A stretch of DNA of 64,000 bases from DATEDA01 sp963827595 (lineage in GTDB: Bacteria; Pseudomonadota; Gammaproteobacteria; Burkholderiales; SG8-39): positions 62,001 through 126,000 of the forward strand of contig CAWHBT010000006.1 in the NCBI GenBank assembly GCA_963827595.1. Direction: 5' to 3'. The position numbers and the translations under genes are program-made. The notes under the pieces were generated by a model that was not told the origin of the DNA, did no database searches, and worked only from the letters and a program-made list of their open reading frames with translations. Of this stretch, positions 25,863-34,152 are shown piece after piece. Position 1 is the first letter of the stretch. The number at the start of each line of letters is the position of its first letter.

Positions 25863-27142
25863 CTTGCGCCCCGCAGCGCCTCGTGCCGCCGCCCGAGGAA
25901 GAGCGCGGTCGCGAGCCACAGGCACGCGATCGGGACGCCCACTAACGCCATCCCGGAGAGCGCGAGGCCGAGGGACTGCAGCCCGGCGACGCCCCAGGCC
26001 GAGGCGGCGTCGCCGCCGCGGTGGACGACGGTGTCGATGACGTTCTTCGCCTGATACTTCTCTTCCCGCGGCACGACGGTGTAGAGCGTCTCGCGCGCCG
26101 GCTTCGAGATCGCGAACTCCCCGGCCCGGCGCAGCACCCCGAACACGATCAGCACCGGCAGCAGGGTCGCAAGCCCGAGGACGAGAAAGCCGACAATCGC
26201 CACCACCGGCAGGGCCGCCAGCATGACCGTGACGCCGAGCCGTGACAATAGGCGCCCGGTGACGAACAGCTGCAGCAGGAGCGTCAGCGCGTTCACCGCG
26301 AGGTCCATGGAGGCGAAGAGCTGCGTGCGCCGCTCGGGCGTCGGCACGAATTCAGGCACGAGCCGCGTCTGGAAGAAGTACAGCAGCGTGCTAAGCAACG
26401 TGTAGCACACCAGGAAGACGCAGATGCCGGCCAGGTACGGCGAGCGCGCGATCCGCGCGACGCCTTCCCACAGCCTCGGCCTGGCACCGGTCTCCTCCTC
26501 CGCGGTCCGCAGGAACCGGGCGCCACCCCCGGGCGCGAGCCGCAGCAGCGCGGCGATGCACCCGATCGAGGCGGCGAGCAGCGTGGCGGAGACGAGGAGC
26601 AGGTTCGGGATGCCGATCGCCGGCGCGAGCCACGCGGTCAGCCCGGGACCCGTGACCGCGCCGAGGCTCCCGCCGGCGGAGATGACGCCGAACAGGCGCC
26701 GCGCCGCCTCGGTCGAGTACAGGTCCGCCATGAAGCTCCAGAAGACCGACACGACGAACAGATTGAAGACGCTCACCCACACGAAGAAGACCGGGGCAAG
26801 CGTCGCGAGCGGCGTGCCGGACTCGAGGACGGCGTAGAACCCGACGAGGTTCAGCGCGAAGAAGCCGTAGACGGCCGGCAGCAGGCGCTTGACGGGCAAC
26901 CGCGCGGCGAGGCCGCCGAAGACCGGGATCAGCGCGACCATCGCGAGAAACGTCGCCGTGAACAGCCACTGCAGCCGCTCGGCGCCGGCCTGCACCGCCA
27001 TCTCGTCGCGCACCGGCCGGATCACGTAGTAGGCCGCGAGCAGGCAGAAAAAATACCCGAACGACCAGACGAGCGCCGCGATCTCCTCGCGGCGCACCGG
27101 AACGATGTGCCCGAGAACCGGGGCGCGGGCGGCGGCGCTCAT
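25859..27142 (-). CDS. NTP/NDP exchange transporter-like MFS protein
   Basis: 427 residues, about twelve helices. The N-terminal YYVIRPVRDEMAVQAGAERL is the signature of Tlc-like proteins related to ADP/ATP translocases. In the C-half, AISKPARETLYTVVPREEKYQAKNVIDT is also highly typical. In parasites the family imports ATP; free-living bacterial members are uncharacterised and may carry other nucleotides or metabolites. First gene of an overlapped trio with the SDR and a second MFS. Confidence 0.85.
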   Translation of the reverse strand: MSAAARAPVLGHIVPVRREEIAALVWSFGYFFCLLAAYYVIRPVRDEMAVQAGAERLQWLFTATFLAMVALIPVFGGLAARLPVKRLLPAVYGFFALNLVGFYAVLESGTPLATLAPVFFVWVSVFNLFVVSVFWSFMADLYSTEAARRLFGVISAGGSLGAVTGPGLTAWLAPAIGIPNLLLVSATLLAASIGCIAALLRLAPGGGARFLRTAEEETGARPRLWEGVARIARSPYLAGICVFLVCYTLLSTLLYFFQTRLVPEFVPTPERRTQLFASMDLAVNALTLLLQLFVTGRLLSRLGVTVMLAALPVVAIVGFLVLGLATLLPVLIVFGVLRRAGEFAISKPARETLYTVVPREEKYQAKNVIDTVVHRGGDAASAWGVAGLQSLGLALSGMALVGVPIACLWLATALFLGRRHEALRGAR

Positions 27143-27152
27143 CCGTCCCTCG

Positions 27153-27932
27153 TCAGACCCGCTTCGCCATCGCCCACCCGAACTGCACGATGAGCAGCAC
27201 CGCCATCACCCAGAGGAACGAGCGGAGCCAGCGCGCGTAGGTTTCCGTGCCTACCCGGCGATGCACCCGGCGGCCGGCAAGGAGCCCCGCGACCGCGACG
27301 AGCCCCCAGGGCGCGGTGGCCAGCCACTGCGCAGCGGTGATGCCGCCGTTCACCGTCCAGGTCGCGAGCTGCACGCTCTTCCCGGCGATGAAGCTGAAGT
27401 TGAGCAGCTGCACGAGCGGGCGCGGCTGCATCCCGAGCAGCAGGAAGAAAACGAGCAGCGCCGGGCCGGCGACGTTGACCGTCGCCTCGAACACGCCGGC
27501 GGCGATGCCGAACGCGATCGCGAACCCGACCGGGTGCCGCCGGACTGTCGGCGCGTCGGTGCGCCCGAGCCGGTCGAGGTTGAGAAACCCGAGGACGATC
27601 AGCGCGAGGACGAGGATGAACGGCTCGCTCGGCGCGACGATGAGGAGCCGCGTCCCGAGGTAGCTTCCCGCCCCGAGGCACAGCGGCAGGAACCAGAACC
27701 GGCCGATGCTCTCGCGCAGGCGCCCGCCGTGAAAGGCGTTGAGCGTCGTCAGCGCGAGCGTCGGGACGAGCGAGACGACGACGGCCACCTTCAGGTCGAC
27801 GGCGAGCAGGAGCAGCGGCGTGGCGATGAGCGGGAAGCCGAACCCGATGACGCCGTGGGCGAAACCCGAGAGCAGCATCACGACCGTGATCCACGCGATC
27901 GTCGCCGCGCCGAAGTCGCCGAGCCCCGGCAT
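27153..27932 (-). CDS. TauE/SafE-family membrane transporter
   Basis: 259 residues, about eight helices. Opening GFAHGVIGFGFPLIATPLL is the TauE/SafE repeat signature, and a second repeat is visible in FGIAAGVFEATVNVAGPAL. Inner-membrane anion exporter family (sulfite, sulfoacetate, other organic anions). It ends 11 bases before the exchanger-like gene, so it may be the lead gene of that operon. Confidence 0.9.
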   Translation of the reverse strand: MPGLGDFGAATIAWITVVMLLSGFAHGVIGFGFPLIATPLLLLAVDLKVAVVVSLVPTLALTTLNAFHGGRLRESIGRFWFLPLCLGAGSYLGTRLLIVAPSEPFILVLALIVLGFLNLDRLGRTDAPTVRRHPVGFAIAFGIAAGVFEATVNVAGPALLVFFLLLGMQPRPLVQLLNFSFIAGKSVQLATWTVNGGITAAQWLATAPWGLVAVAGLLAGRRVHRRVGTETYARWLRSFLWVMAVLLIVQFGWAMAKRV

Positions 27933-28015
27933 CTAGCGCGGCCGGGACCGGACCGACGGAGCGGGAATGGCGGCGGGGTGGATCACGGCCGGGATTCTAC
28001 CCGGCGCGTGCGGGG

Positions 28016-28864
28016 CTACTTCGTGCCGAGCGACTTGAGCCGCTGCACCACGCCGGTCGCTTCCTCGGGCGAGAAGCCGTTCGAGAACAGCGTCGGGTCG
28101 CCGGTGGCGAGCCCGGGCCGGCCGCCCAGGCGGGTGAGCGCCTCGAGGACCGTCGGCAGATGGGCCGCGAGCAGCGTCATGGGCACGCCGGCGCGGCGGT
28201 TGAGTCGCTCGTCGCCGACGTAGTCGAAGCCGAGCGACGCGTAGAAGAAGTCCGCGTGCCGGGCGCTCGCGACGAGCAGGCAGTGGTCCGCGGCATGCAC
28301 CGTGCCGGCGAACAGGTACGCGGTGTGGAAGAGCCCGGCGAGCACGCGCCGCGGCACCGAGTTCATGTCGACCGACACCTGCACGAGCTCCACGAGCTTC
28401 TGGTTGCCGCCGCGGAGCGCATCGAGTTCGTCGCGGTAGAGCTCGTCGGCCGCGAGCCCGCGGGGCGAGTCGATCCGCACGCTCATCGAGCCGGCGAGCC
28501 GGCCCTCGTGGTGGGCGAGGAAACTGAAGAGGAACGGGTCGAGCTCCGCCCCGGGAAGCGTCGGCTCGTCCAGCGATTCGCTCCGCTTCGCGCCCGTTTC
28601 GCGCCGCTTCCCGCCGGTCTGGGCGAGCCGGATCCGGAACGTCTCGCGCGGCGAGACCTCGCTGAACGGACCGGGATCGGCGCCGACTGGAGTGAGCGCC
28701 CGGAACCGCGCGCTCTGGGTGGAGGGCTCGCTGAAAACGGTGCTGCCGACGATCGGCTCGCCGGCGGCGGAGCGCGCGGTCATGGCCGCGTCGGCATAGA
28801 TGATGACGGTGTCGCTCAAGGCGTGGGATCGGGCGATCGAGGTTATCCGCCATGGTAGCGACAC
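28016..28864 (-). CDS. FeeM-like N-acyl amino acid synthase (GNAT-related), copy 1
   Basis: Up to 282 residues; ATG 28864 or TTG 28819. Alignment with copy 2 favours the later start (LSDTVIIY against LADQGKDK). The core shows the FeeM/autoinducer-synthase-like pattern: FLFSFLAHHEGRLAGSMSVR, IDSPRGLAADELYRDELD, LVQVSVDMN, and ADFFYASLGFDYVGDERLN. FeeM enzymes transfer an acyl group from acyl-ACP to an amino acid such as tyrosine. The C-terminal extension LGGRPGLATGDPTLFSNGFS is shared with copy 2. No acyl carrier protein gene is adjacent. Confidence 0.8.
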   Translation of the reverse strand: MSLPWRITSIARSHALSDTVIIYADAAMTARSAAGEPIVGSTVFSEPSTQSARFRALTPVGADPGPFSEVSPRETFRIRLAQTGGKRRETGAKRSESLDEPTLPGAELDPFLFSFLAHHEGRLAGSMSVRIDSPRGLAADELYRDELDALRGGNQKLVELVQVSVDMNSVPRRVLAGLFHTAYLFAGTVHAADHCLLVASARHADFFYASLGFDYVGDERLNRRAGVPMTLLAAHLPTVLEALTRLGGRPGLATGDPTLFSNGFSPEEATGVVQRLKSLGTK

Positions 28865-29001
28865 CCGTGATGCCGATCCCCCCGCGACGCGCGGGCCCGT
28901 GACGGGGTTCCTCGGGGTGCGCGGCGCGAGTGCGTCGGCTGTGACTTAGTTCCCCTCGGCTGGAGAGGGGCGCGCCACCGTGCCCCGCCCGCGGCGGGGG
29001 G

Positions 29002-29814
29002 CTACCCGGCGCCGGTCGTCGCGAGCGCGGCGAGCCGGCGCACGACGCCGGCCGATTCCTCGTTCGAGAAGCCGTAGGGAAACAGCGTCGGCTCCTCGGC
29101 GGCGAGATCGGGACGGCCGCCGAGACGCGCCATCCTCACCAGCACCGTCTTGAGGTGCACGCAGAGCAGCGCTTCCTGCGTCGATACGCGCGGGTTCAGC
29201 CGTTCCTCGCCGATCGGCTCGAAGCCGAGCGAGAACCGGAAGAAGTCAGCGTGGCGCGACGGCACCTCGATCACGCCGTAGTCGCACGTCCACACCGCGC
29301 CGGCGAAGAGGTACGCCGCGTGGAACAGGCACGCCGCAGCGCGCTTCGGCGCCGAGTTCATGTCGAGCGACAGGTTCAGAAACTCGCACACGCGGCAGCC
29401 GTGGTCGCGCAGCACCGCGGTCTCGTCGCGGTACAGGTCGTCGGCCGCGAGGCCGCGCGGCGAGTCGAGCCGCACGCTCAGGGAGCCGACGAACTGCCCG
29501 TTGTCGTGCGCGAGGAAGGTGAAGAGCTGCGGGTCCTTGTGGGCGCCGGGTACGCTCGGTTCCGAATCGCGGGTGCGCGGCCGGGACACGTCGGGACGCC
29601 GCTCCTCGAGCATCCGCGCGAGCCGGATCTTGAGCGCGCCCTGCGGTTCGCCCTCGCCGAAGCGCGCCGGCGTCGCGCCGACGAGCGTGAGGCTGCGAAA
29701 GCGCGCGGGCCGGCGCGACGGCGGCGCTGGCGCATCGAAGATGGTCTTGCCGTCGAGCGGCGCCTGGGTCTCGGCCAGTACGAACCCGCGCTTGTCCTTG
29801 CCTTGGTCAGCCAA
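29002..29814 (-). CDS. FeeM-like N-acyl amino acid synthase, copy 2
   Basis: About 270 residues from TTG 29814, preceded by a GGGGAGACGGGGG stretch; longer upstream extensions read as low-quality Arg-rich sequence. Core shared with copy 1: LFTFLAHDNGQFVGSLSVRL, DSPRGLAADDLYRDE, FLNLSLDMNSAPKRAA, ADFFRFSLGFEPIGEERLN and the final EEPTLFPYGFSNEES. Copy 2 has extra cysteines (DHGCRVCEF) absent in copy 1. Product unknown; long-chain N-acyl amino acids are the family precedent. Confidence 0.78.
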   Translation of the reverse strand: MADQGKDKRGFVLAETQAPLDGKTIFDAPAPPSRRPARFRSLTLVGATPARFGEGEPQGALKIRLARMLEERRPDVSRPRTRDSEPSVPGAHKDPQLFTFLAHDNGQFVGSLSVRLDSPRGLAADDLYRDETAVLRDHGCRVCEFLNLSLDMNSAPKRAAACLFHAAYLFAGAVWTCDYGVIEVPSRHADFFRFSLGFEPIGEERLNPRVSTQEALLCVHLKTVLVRMARLGGRPDLAAEEPTLFPYGFSNEESAGVVRRLAALATTGAG

Positions 29815-29964
29815 TTGCCCCCGTCTCCCCGGTATAGACGTGGCCCAATGTTGGAATGGTACCTCCCTCGTGCCCGGAGTCGAGCGCCGCGGGGGCACTT
29901 TCCGACGTGCGGCGTGCCGGCGCCGCCTGCCGGTAGCGGCGCCCGACCCGTTCCCCGGGCGCGC

Positions 29965-29993
29965 TTGCCGCGCCCCGGCGGGTCCTCTACCCT
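29965..29993 (+). promoter_or_regulatory. Candidate sigma70 promoter for the BPSS1780-family gene and downstream operon
   Basis: TTGCCG at 29965-29970 and TACCCT at 29988-29993 are separated by exactly 17 bases, about 45 bases before the start at 30038. The 16-bp palindrome at 30001-30016 lies where the transcript start would be. Confidence 0.5.
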
Positions 29994-30000
29994 GTGGCAT

Positions 30001-30016
30001 GCAGGCTGCAGCCTGC
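30001..30016. repeat. 16-bp perfect palindrome upstream of the BPSS1780-family gene
   Basis: GCAGGCTGCAGCCTGC is fully self-complementary and sits between the candidate -10 box and the ribosome site. Sixteen bases of the motif (GGCTGCAGCCTGCCCA) recur at 54724-54739 in the island. It could be an operator or a dispersed repeat. Confidence 0.5.
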
Positions 30017-30037
30017 CCAAGGGATCAGGAAAAGGGG

Positions 30038-30826
30038 ATGGCTATGGCTACCGACCCGTATACCGCGCCCAGATCACGCATTGCCGATGTGCCCGTCGCC
30101 GGCGCCGAGGGGAACTTCAGCGCCGACGCGCGCGCGGTCCCCGCTGGCCACGGCTGGAAGTGGATCACCGACGGCTGGGAGCTGTTCCGGCGCCAGCCGG
30201 GCACCTGGATCCTGCTGCTCGTCGTGTTCGTCCTGATTTCCGTGCTCATCGCCCTGATCCCGATTCTTGGCAGCATCGCGGGCAACCTCCTCTGGCCGGT
30301 GTTCGCGGGCGGCATCATGCTCGGGTGCCGGGAGCTCGATCAGGGCGGGGAGCTCACCGTCGGGCACCTCTTCGCCGGGTTTCGCGATCACTTCGGCAGG
30401 CTCGTCGTGGTCGGGATCCTGTACCTTGTCGCGCTGATCGCCGTCGTCGTCGTCGCCTTCGCGATCACCGGTGCCGGCATCGGTTTCGGCGCGTTGCTGG
30501 GGGCCGAGCGCGGGGGCGCGGAGCCGAGCGTCAGGGCGATCCTGCTCGGCGTGCTCGTCGCGCTCGCGCTGATCATCCCGGTGGTGATGGCGGTGTGGTT
30601 CGCGCCGACGCTCGTCGTGATGAACGACTTGGGCGTCGGCGCCGCGCTCCAGGCGAGCTTCCGCGCCTGCCTCAAGAACATCATCCCGTTCCTCGTCTAC
30701 GGCCTGATCGGGTTCGGGCTCGCGATCGTCGCCTCCATCCCGCTCGGGCTCGGCTGGTTCGTGCTCGGGCCAACCATCGCGGCGTCGATGTACACCTCCT
30801 ACCGGGACATTTTCTACACGAGCTGA
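30038..30826 (+). CDS. BPSS1780-family membrane protein
   Basis: 262 residues from ATG 30038 (a second ATG at 30044 is better spaced from GGAAAAGGGG). Opens with a soluble stretch, then WKWITDGWELFRRQPGTWIL, the family signature, and about six membrane helices. The WPVFAGGIMLGCRELDQGG and FAPTLVVMNDLGVGAAL segments are also typical. Function unknown. First gene of a plus-strand membrane cluster, 47 bases before the RDD gene. Confidence 0.88.
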   Translation: MAMATDPYTAPRSRIADVPVAGAEGNFSADARAVPAGHGWKWITDGWELFRRQPGTWILLLVVFVLISVLIALIPILGSIAGNLLWPVFAGGIMLGCRELDQGGELTVGHLFAGFRDHFGRLVVVGILYLVALIAVVVVAFAITGAGIGFGALLGAERGGAEPSVRAILLGVLVALALIIPVVMAVWFAPTLVVMNDLGVGAALQASFRACLKNIIPFLVYGLIGFGLAIVASIPLGLGWFVLGPTIAASMYTSYRDIFYTS

Positions 30827-30873
30827 CGCGCCGGGACGACGCGGCGCGAGCCGTGCGGTAGGCTAGCGCCGCC

Positions 30874-31557
30874 ATGCTCGACACCGCGCGCCGCATCGCC
30901 ACGCCGGAGGGGATCGAGCTCGCGCTGCGGCTCGCGGGCCCGGTGCCGCGGGCCGGCGCGTGGGTGCTCGACCTGCTCCTCCGTCTCGCGATCCTCGCGG
31001 TCCTGTCGATCGTCCTCGGTCTCCTCGGGGGTTTCGGCCTCGGTCTCTTCCTGCTCTGCTGGTTCTTCCTCGAATGGCTGTTCCCGGCGTGGTGCGAGGT
31101 GAACTGGGGCGGCGCGACCCCCGGGAAGAAGGCGTTCGGCCTGGTCGTGCTCCACGACGACGGCACCCCGGTGCGCTGGCCGGCGGCGCTCGCGCGCAAT
31201 CTCCTCCGCGCGATCGACTTTCTGCCGGTCTTCTACGGCTTCGGGCTGGTGGCGATGCTCGCGAACCGCGACTTCAAGCGCCTCGGCGATCTCGCCGCGG
31301 GGACGATCGTCGTCTACCGCGAGGGCAAGCCGCGCGGCTTCCAGATCCCGCACGCGCCGGCCCTCGCGCCGCCGGTCGCGCTGACGCTCGCCGAGCAGCG
31401 CGCGATCCTCGACTTCGCCGAGCGCGCCCAGGGCCTCACGCCGGAGCGCGCCGAGGAGCTGGCGATGATCCCGCACGCGCTCACCGGGCGCCTCGACGGG
31501 CCGGTCGCGGCCGAGCGGCTGGTGCGGATCGCGAACTATCTCGTCGGGCGGAAGTGA
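30874..31557 (+). CDS. RDD-family membrane protein
   Basis: 227 residues. The RDD region spans about 20-165: VPRAGAWVLDLLLRL (Arg-Asp), WGGATPGKKAFGLVVLHDDG and FKRLGDLAAGTIVVYRE. Three helices, then a soluble helical C-terminus (QRAILDFAERAQGLTPERAE). RDD proteins are linked to ion or small-solute transport. It abuts the SpoIIM gene with no gap (TGA then ATG), and MoxR clusters commonly contain both. Confidence 0.9.
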   Translation: MLDTARRIATPEGIELALRLAGPVPRAGAWVLDLLLRLAILAVLSIVLGLLGGFGLGLFLLCWFFLEWLFPAWCEVNWGGATPGKKAFGLVVLHDDGTPVRWPAALARNLLRAIDFLPVFYGFGLVAMLANRDFKRLGDLAAGTIVVYREGKPRGFQIPHAPALAPPVALTLAEQRAILDFAERAQGLTPERAEELAMIPHALTGRLDGPVAAERLVRIANYLVGRK

Positions 31558-32562
31558 ATGCGACAGGCGGTGTTCGAGGCGCGCTACGGCGCCGACTGGG
31601 AACGGTTCGAGAGCTGGCTCGACCGCGACGAGAAGATCCCCCGCCGCGCGGGCGCCGCCGCCCCGGCGCCGGCGCCGGCCGGCGCGCTTCCCGACACCGA
31701 GATCCCGCCGGCGTACCGGCGCGTCTGCCAGCACCTCGCGCTCGCGCGCGACCGGCAGTACAGCCCGGAGCTCGTCGATCGCCTGAACCAGCTCGCGCTG
31801 CGCGGGCACCACCTCCTCTACGGCGCGCGCCCGCGGCGCGGGCTCGCGCGCGGCCTCGAGTTCCTGCTGGCGGGCTTCCCGCGGCTGGTGCGCGACGAAG
31901 GGACCCTCGTGGCGGCGGCGGCGGCGCTCTTCTTCGGCCCGCTCGTGACGCTCATCGTCGCCCTCCAGTGGCATCCGGACTTCGTCTACTACCTCCTCGA
32001 GCCGGAGAGCCTCGCGAAGTTCCAGGAGATGTACAGTCCGGCGAACAGGCGGCTCGGCATGCGCGACGCCGACGACAACGTCGCGATGTTCGGGTTCTAC
32101 GTCTGGAACAACGTCAAGATCGGGTTCCAGACCTTCGCGACCGGGCTCGCCTTCGGGCTCGGCTCGATCTTTTACCTCGCCTTCAACGGTATCTACATCG
32201 GCGCGGTGGCCGGCTACCTGACCCAGGCGGGCTATGGGACGCCGTTCTGGTCCTTCGTCGCCGGGCACAGCGCCCTCGAGCTCGTCGCGATCGCGATCTC
32301 CGGCGCGGCCGGGCTGAAGCTCGGCGGCGCGCTGATCGCCCCCGGGTTGCGGTCCAGGAAGGCGGCGCTCGTGGCCGCCGCCCGGCCGGCGGTGCGGCTG
32401 ATGTACGGCGCGGCCGGGATGTTCTTCGCCGCCGCGTTCGTCGAGGCGTTCTGGTCGCCGCTCACGCTGTTTCCGCCGGCCACGAAGTACGCGGTCGGCG
32501 CGATCGTGTGGGCGGTCGTGCTCGGCTACCTGGTGCTCGGAGGCCGCGCCCGTGCAGCTTGA
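31558..32562 (+). CDS. Stage II sporulation protein M (SpoIIM)-family membrane protein
   Basis: 334 residues. The start MRQAVFEARYGADWERFESW is standard for proteobacterial members. The membrane half holds FGFYVWNNVKIGFQTFATGL and GHSALELVAIAISGAAGLKL, the SpoIIM core. No sporulation is implied; the family recurs in MoxR/DUF58 clusters. Overlaps the next gene by 11 bases. Confidence 0.92.
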   Translation: MRQAVFEARYGADWERFESWLDRDEKIPRRAGAAAPAPAPAGALPDTEIPPAYRRVCQHLALARDRQYSPELVDRLNQLALRGHHLLYGARPRRGLARGLEFLLAGFPRLVRDEGTLVAAAAALFFGPLVTLIVALQWHPDFVYYLLEPESLAKFQEMYSPANRRLGMRDADDNVAMFGFYVWNNVKIGFQTFATGLAFGLGSIFYLAFNGIYIGAVAGYLTQAGYGTPFWSFVAGHSALELVAIAISGAAGLKLGGALIAPGLRSRKAALVAAARPAVRLMYGAAGMFFAAAFVEAFWSPLTLFPPATKYAVGAIVWAVVLGYLVLGGRARAA

Positions 32563-34027
32563 GCGCCTGAGCGTCGCGCTGCGCCCGCGCGGCGGCTGGG
32601 AGGCGCTCGACCTCGGCTTCCAGATGGCGCGCGGCTGGTGGCGGCCGGTATGGGGCACGTGGCTCGCGGTCTACCTCCCGGCGGCGGCGGTGCTGCACGT
32701 TCTCTTCCAGGAGACCCTCTGGATCGCGCCGCTCGTCTTGTGGTGGCTCAAGCCGGTGTTCGACCGGTTCGTGCTGCACGTGGTGAGCCGCGCGGTGTTC
32801 GGCGCGCCGCCCACCGTCGCCGAGGCGCTCCGCGCCTGGCGCGAGATCCTCCGGCCGGGCGTCGTCGCCGGGCTCACGCTCTTCCGCCTGGACCCGGCCC
32901 GCTCGTTCAACCTCCCGGTCTGGCAGCTCGAGAAACAGACCGGGCGGGAAGCGAGCGCACGCCGCGGCGCGCTCGGCCGGCGGCTGCGCGGCTACGCCGT
33001 TTGGCTGACCGTGCTCTGCCTCCACTTCGAGGCGCTGGTGCTGCTCTCGCTCGGGCTCGTCGTCGCGCTGCTCGCGCCCGCCGGCGGCCAGCCGGGCTTC
33101 GAGTTCTCCGAGCTCTTCCGGGGCGGCGGCGACGAGGCGGCGCGCTGGGACTGGTTCGACAGCGCATGCTACGTCGCGGCGGTGAGCCTGGTGGAGCCGC
33201 TGTACGTCGCCGCCGGCTTCTCGCTCTACCTGAACCGGCGCGCGATCCTCGAGGGCTGGGACATCGAGCTCAGCTTGCGCCGGCTCGACGAGCGGCTGCG
33301 CGTCCCGAAGGCGGCGACGCTCGCCGGCCTGGCGCTGGCGCTCGCCTGCCTCGCCGGTGGCCCGCCGCCGGCGTTCGCCGCCGACAAGTCGGCGAAACAG
33401 GAGATCAGGGAGGTGCTGCGAGCGCCCGAGTTCCAGCAGTCCCGCGAGCGACTCGCCTGGCGCTACCGCGGCGAGCGGAGCAAGAAGGAGGAGAACGCGC
33501 GCCCCGCCGATTTCTGGGGCAAACTCGCCAGCTTCTTCGCCGAGGTCTCGCAGGCGCTCGCCTGGATCGCCGCAGGGATCGGCGTCGCCGTGCTGCTCGT
33601 GCTCGCGCGCCGCTACGTGCTGCCCCTCCTCGCGCACGACCCCGACACCTATCGTCCGCCCGACGCGCTGTTCGGGCTCGCCGTCACGCCGGAATCGCTC
33701 CCCGACGACGTCGCCGGAACGGCGGCACGTCTCGCGCGCGAAGGCCGGTTGCGCGAAGCACTGTCGCTGCTCTATCGCGGGGCGCTCTCGGTCCTCGTGC
33801 ACCGCGACCATGTCCCGCTCGCGCAGGGTGACACCGAGGGCGACTGCGTGCGCGCCGCCCGCAAGGCGCTGCCGCGGGGCGGCGCCGATTACTTCGGCCG
33901 GCTGGTTGCCGCGTGGCAGCGGGCGGCCTACGCGGGGCGCCTGCCCGAAGCGGGCGAGGCGCAGGCGCTCGCCAGCGAGTGGACGCCGCACTTCGCGCCC
34001 CGCGCCGCCGAAGGAGGAGCACCGTGA
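32552..34027 (+). CDS. DUF4129-domain membrane protein
   Basis: 491 residues. Several N-terminal helices, a soluble segment in the middle (KSAKQEIREVLRAPEFQQ), a further helix (VAVLLVLARRYVLPLL), and the C-terminal DUF4129 at about 390-480: ARLAREGRLREALSLLYRGAL, then DTEGDCVRAARKAL and YFGRLVAAWQRAAYAGRLP. In MoxR clusters this family accompanies DUF58 proteins. The stop at 34027 lies inside the first copy of the 59-bp repeat. Confidence 0.9.
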   Translation: MQLERLSVALRPRGGWEALDLGFQMARGWWRPVWGTWLAVYLPAAAVLHVLFQETLWIAPLVLWWLKPVFDRFVLHVVSRAVFGAPPTVAEALRAWREILRPGVVAGLTLFRLDPARSFNLPVWQLEKQTGREASARRGALGRRLRGYAVWLTVLCLHFEALVLLSLGLVVALLAPAGGQPGFEFSELFRGGGDEAARWDWFDSACYVAAVSLVEPLYVAAGFSLYLNRRAILEGWDIELSLRRLDERLRVPKAATLAGLALALACLAGGPPPAFAADKSAKQEIREVLRAPEFQQSRERLAWRYRGERSKKEENARPADFWGKLASFFAEVSQALAWIAAGIGVAVLLVLARRYVLPLLAHDPDTYRPPDALFGLAVTPESLPDDVAGTAARLAREGRLREALSLLYRGALSVLVHRDHVPLAQGDTEGDCVRAARKALPRGGADYFGRLVAAWQRAAYAGRLPEAGEAQALASEWTPHFAPRAAEGGAP

Positions 34028-34152
34028 GCCGGCCGGGCCGCCCCAAGGGCGAACCCCGAGCGCTGGAGCGCGAGGGAGTCCAGTGAGCCCGCCGGGCCGC
34101 CCCAAGGGCGAACCCCGAGCGCTCGAGCGCGAGGGAGTCCAATGAGCCGGCC
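34025..34152. repeat. 59-bp tandem repeat, two full copies plus the start of a third
   Basis: Copies begin at 34025, 34084 and 34143, each starting TGAGCC. The two full units are nearly identical; differences are G/C changes such as CCGG against CCCG. The unit contains CCGCCCCAAGGGCGAACCCC and GCGCGAGGGAGTCCA. Each copy places a GTG or ATG immediately at the boundary (GTGAGCC, GTGAGCC, ATGAGCC), and the last is the DUF4350 start. It fills the whole gap between two otherwise coupled genes. Confidence 0.85.
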
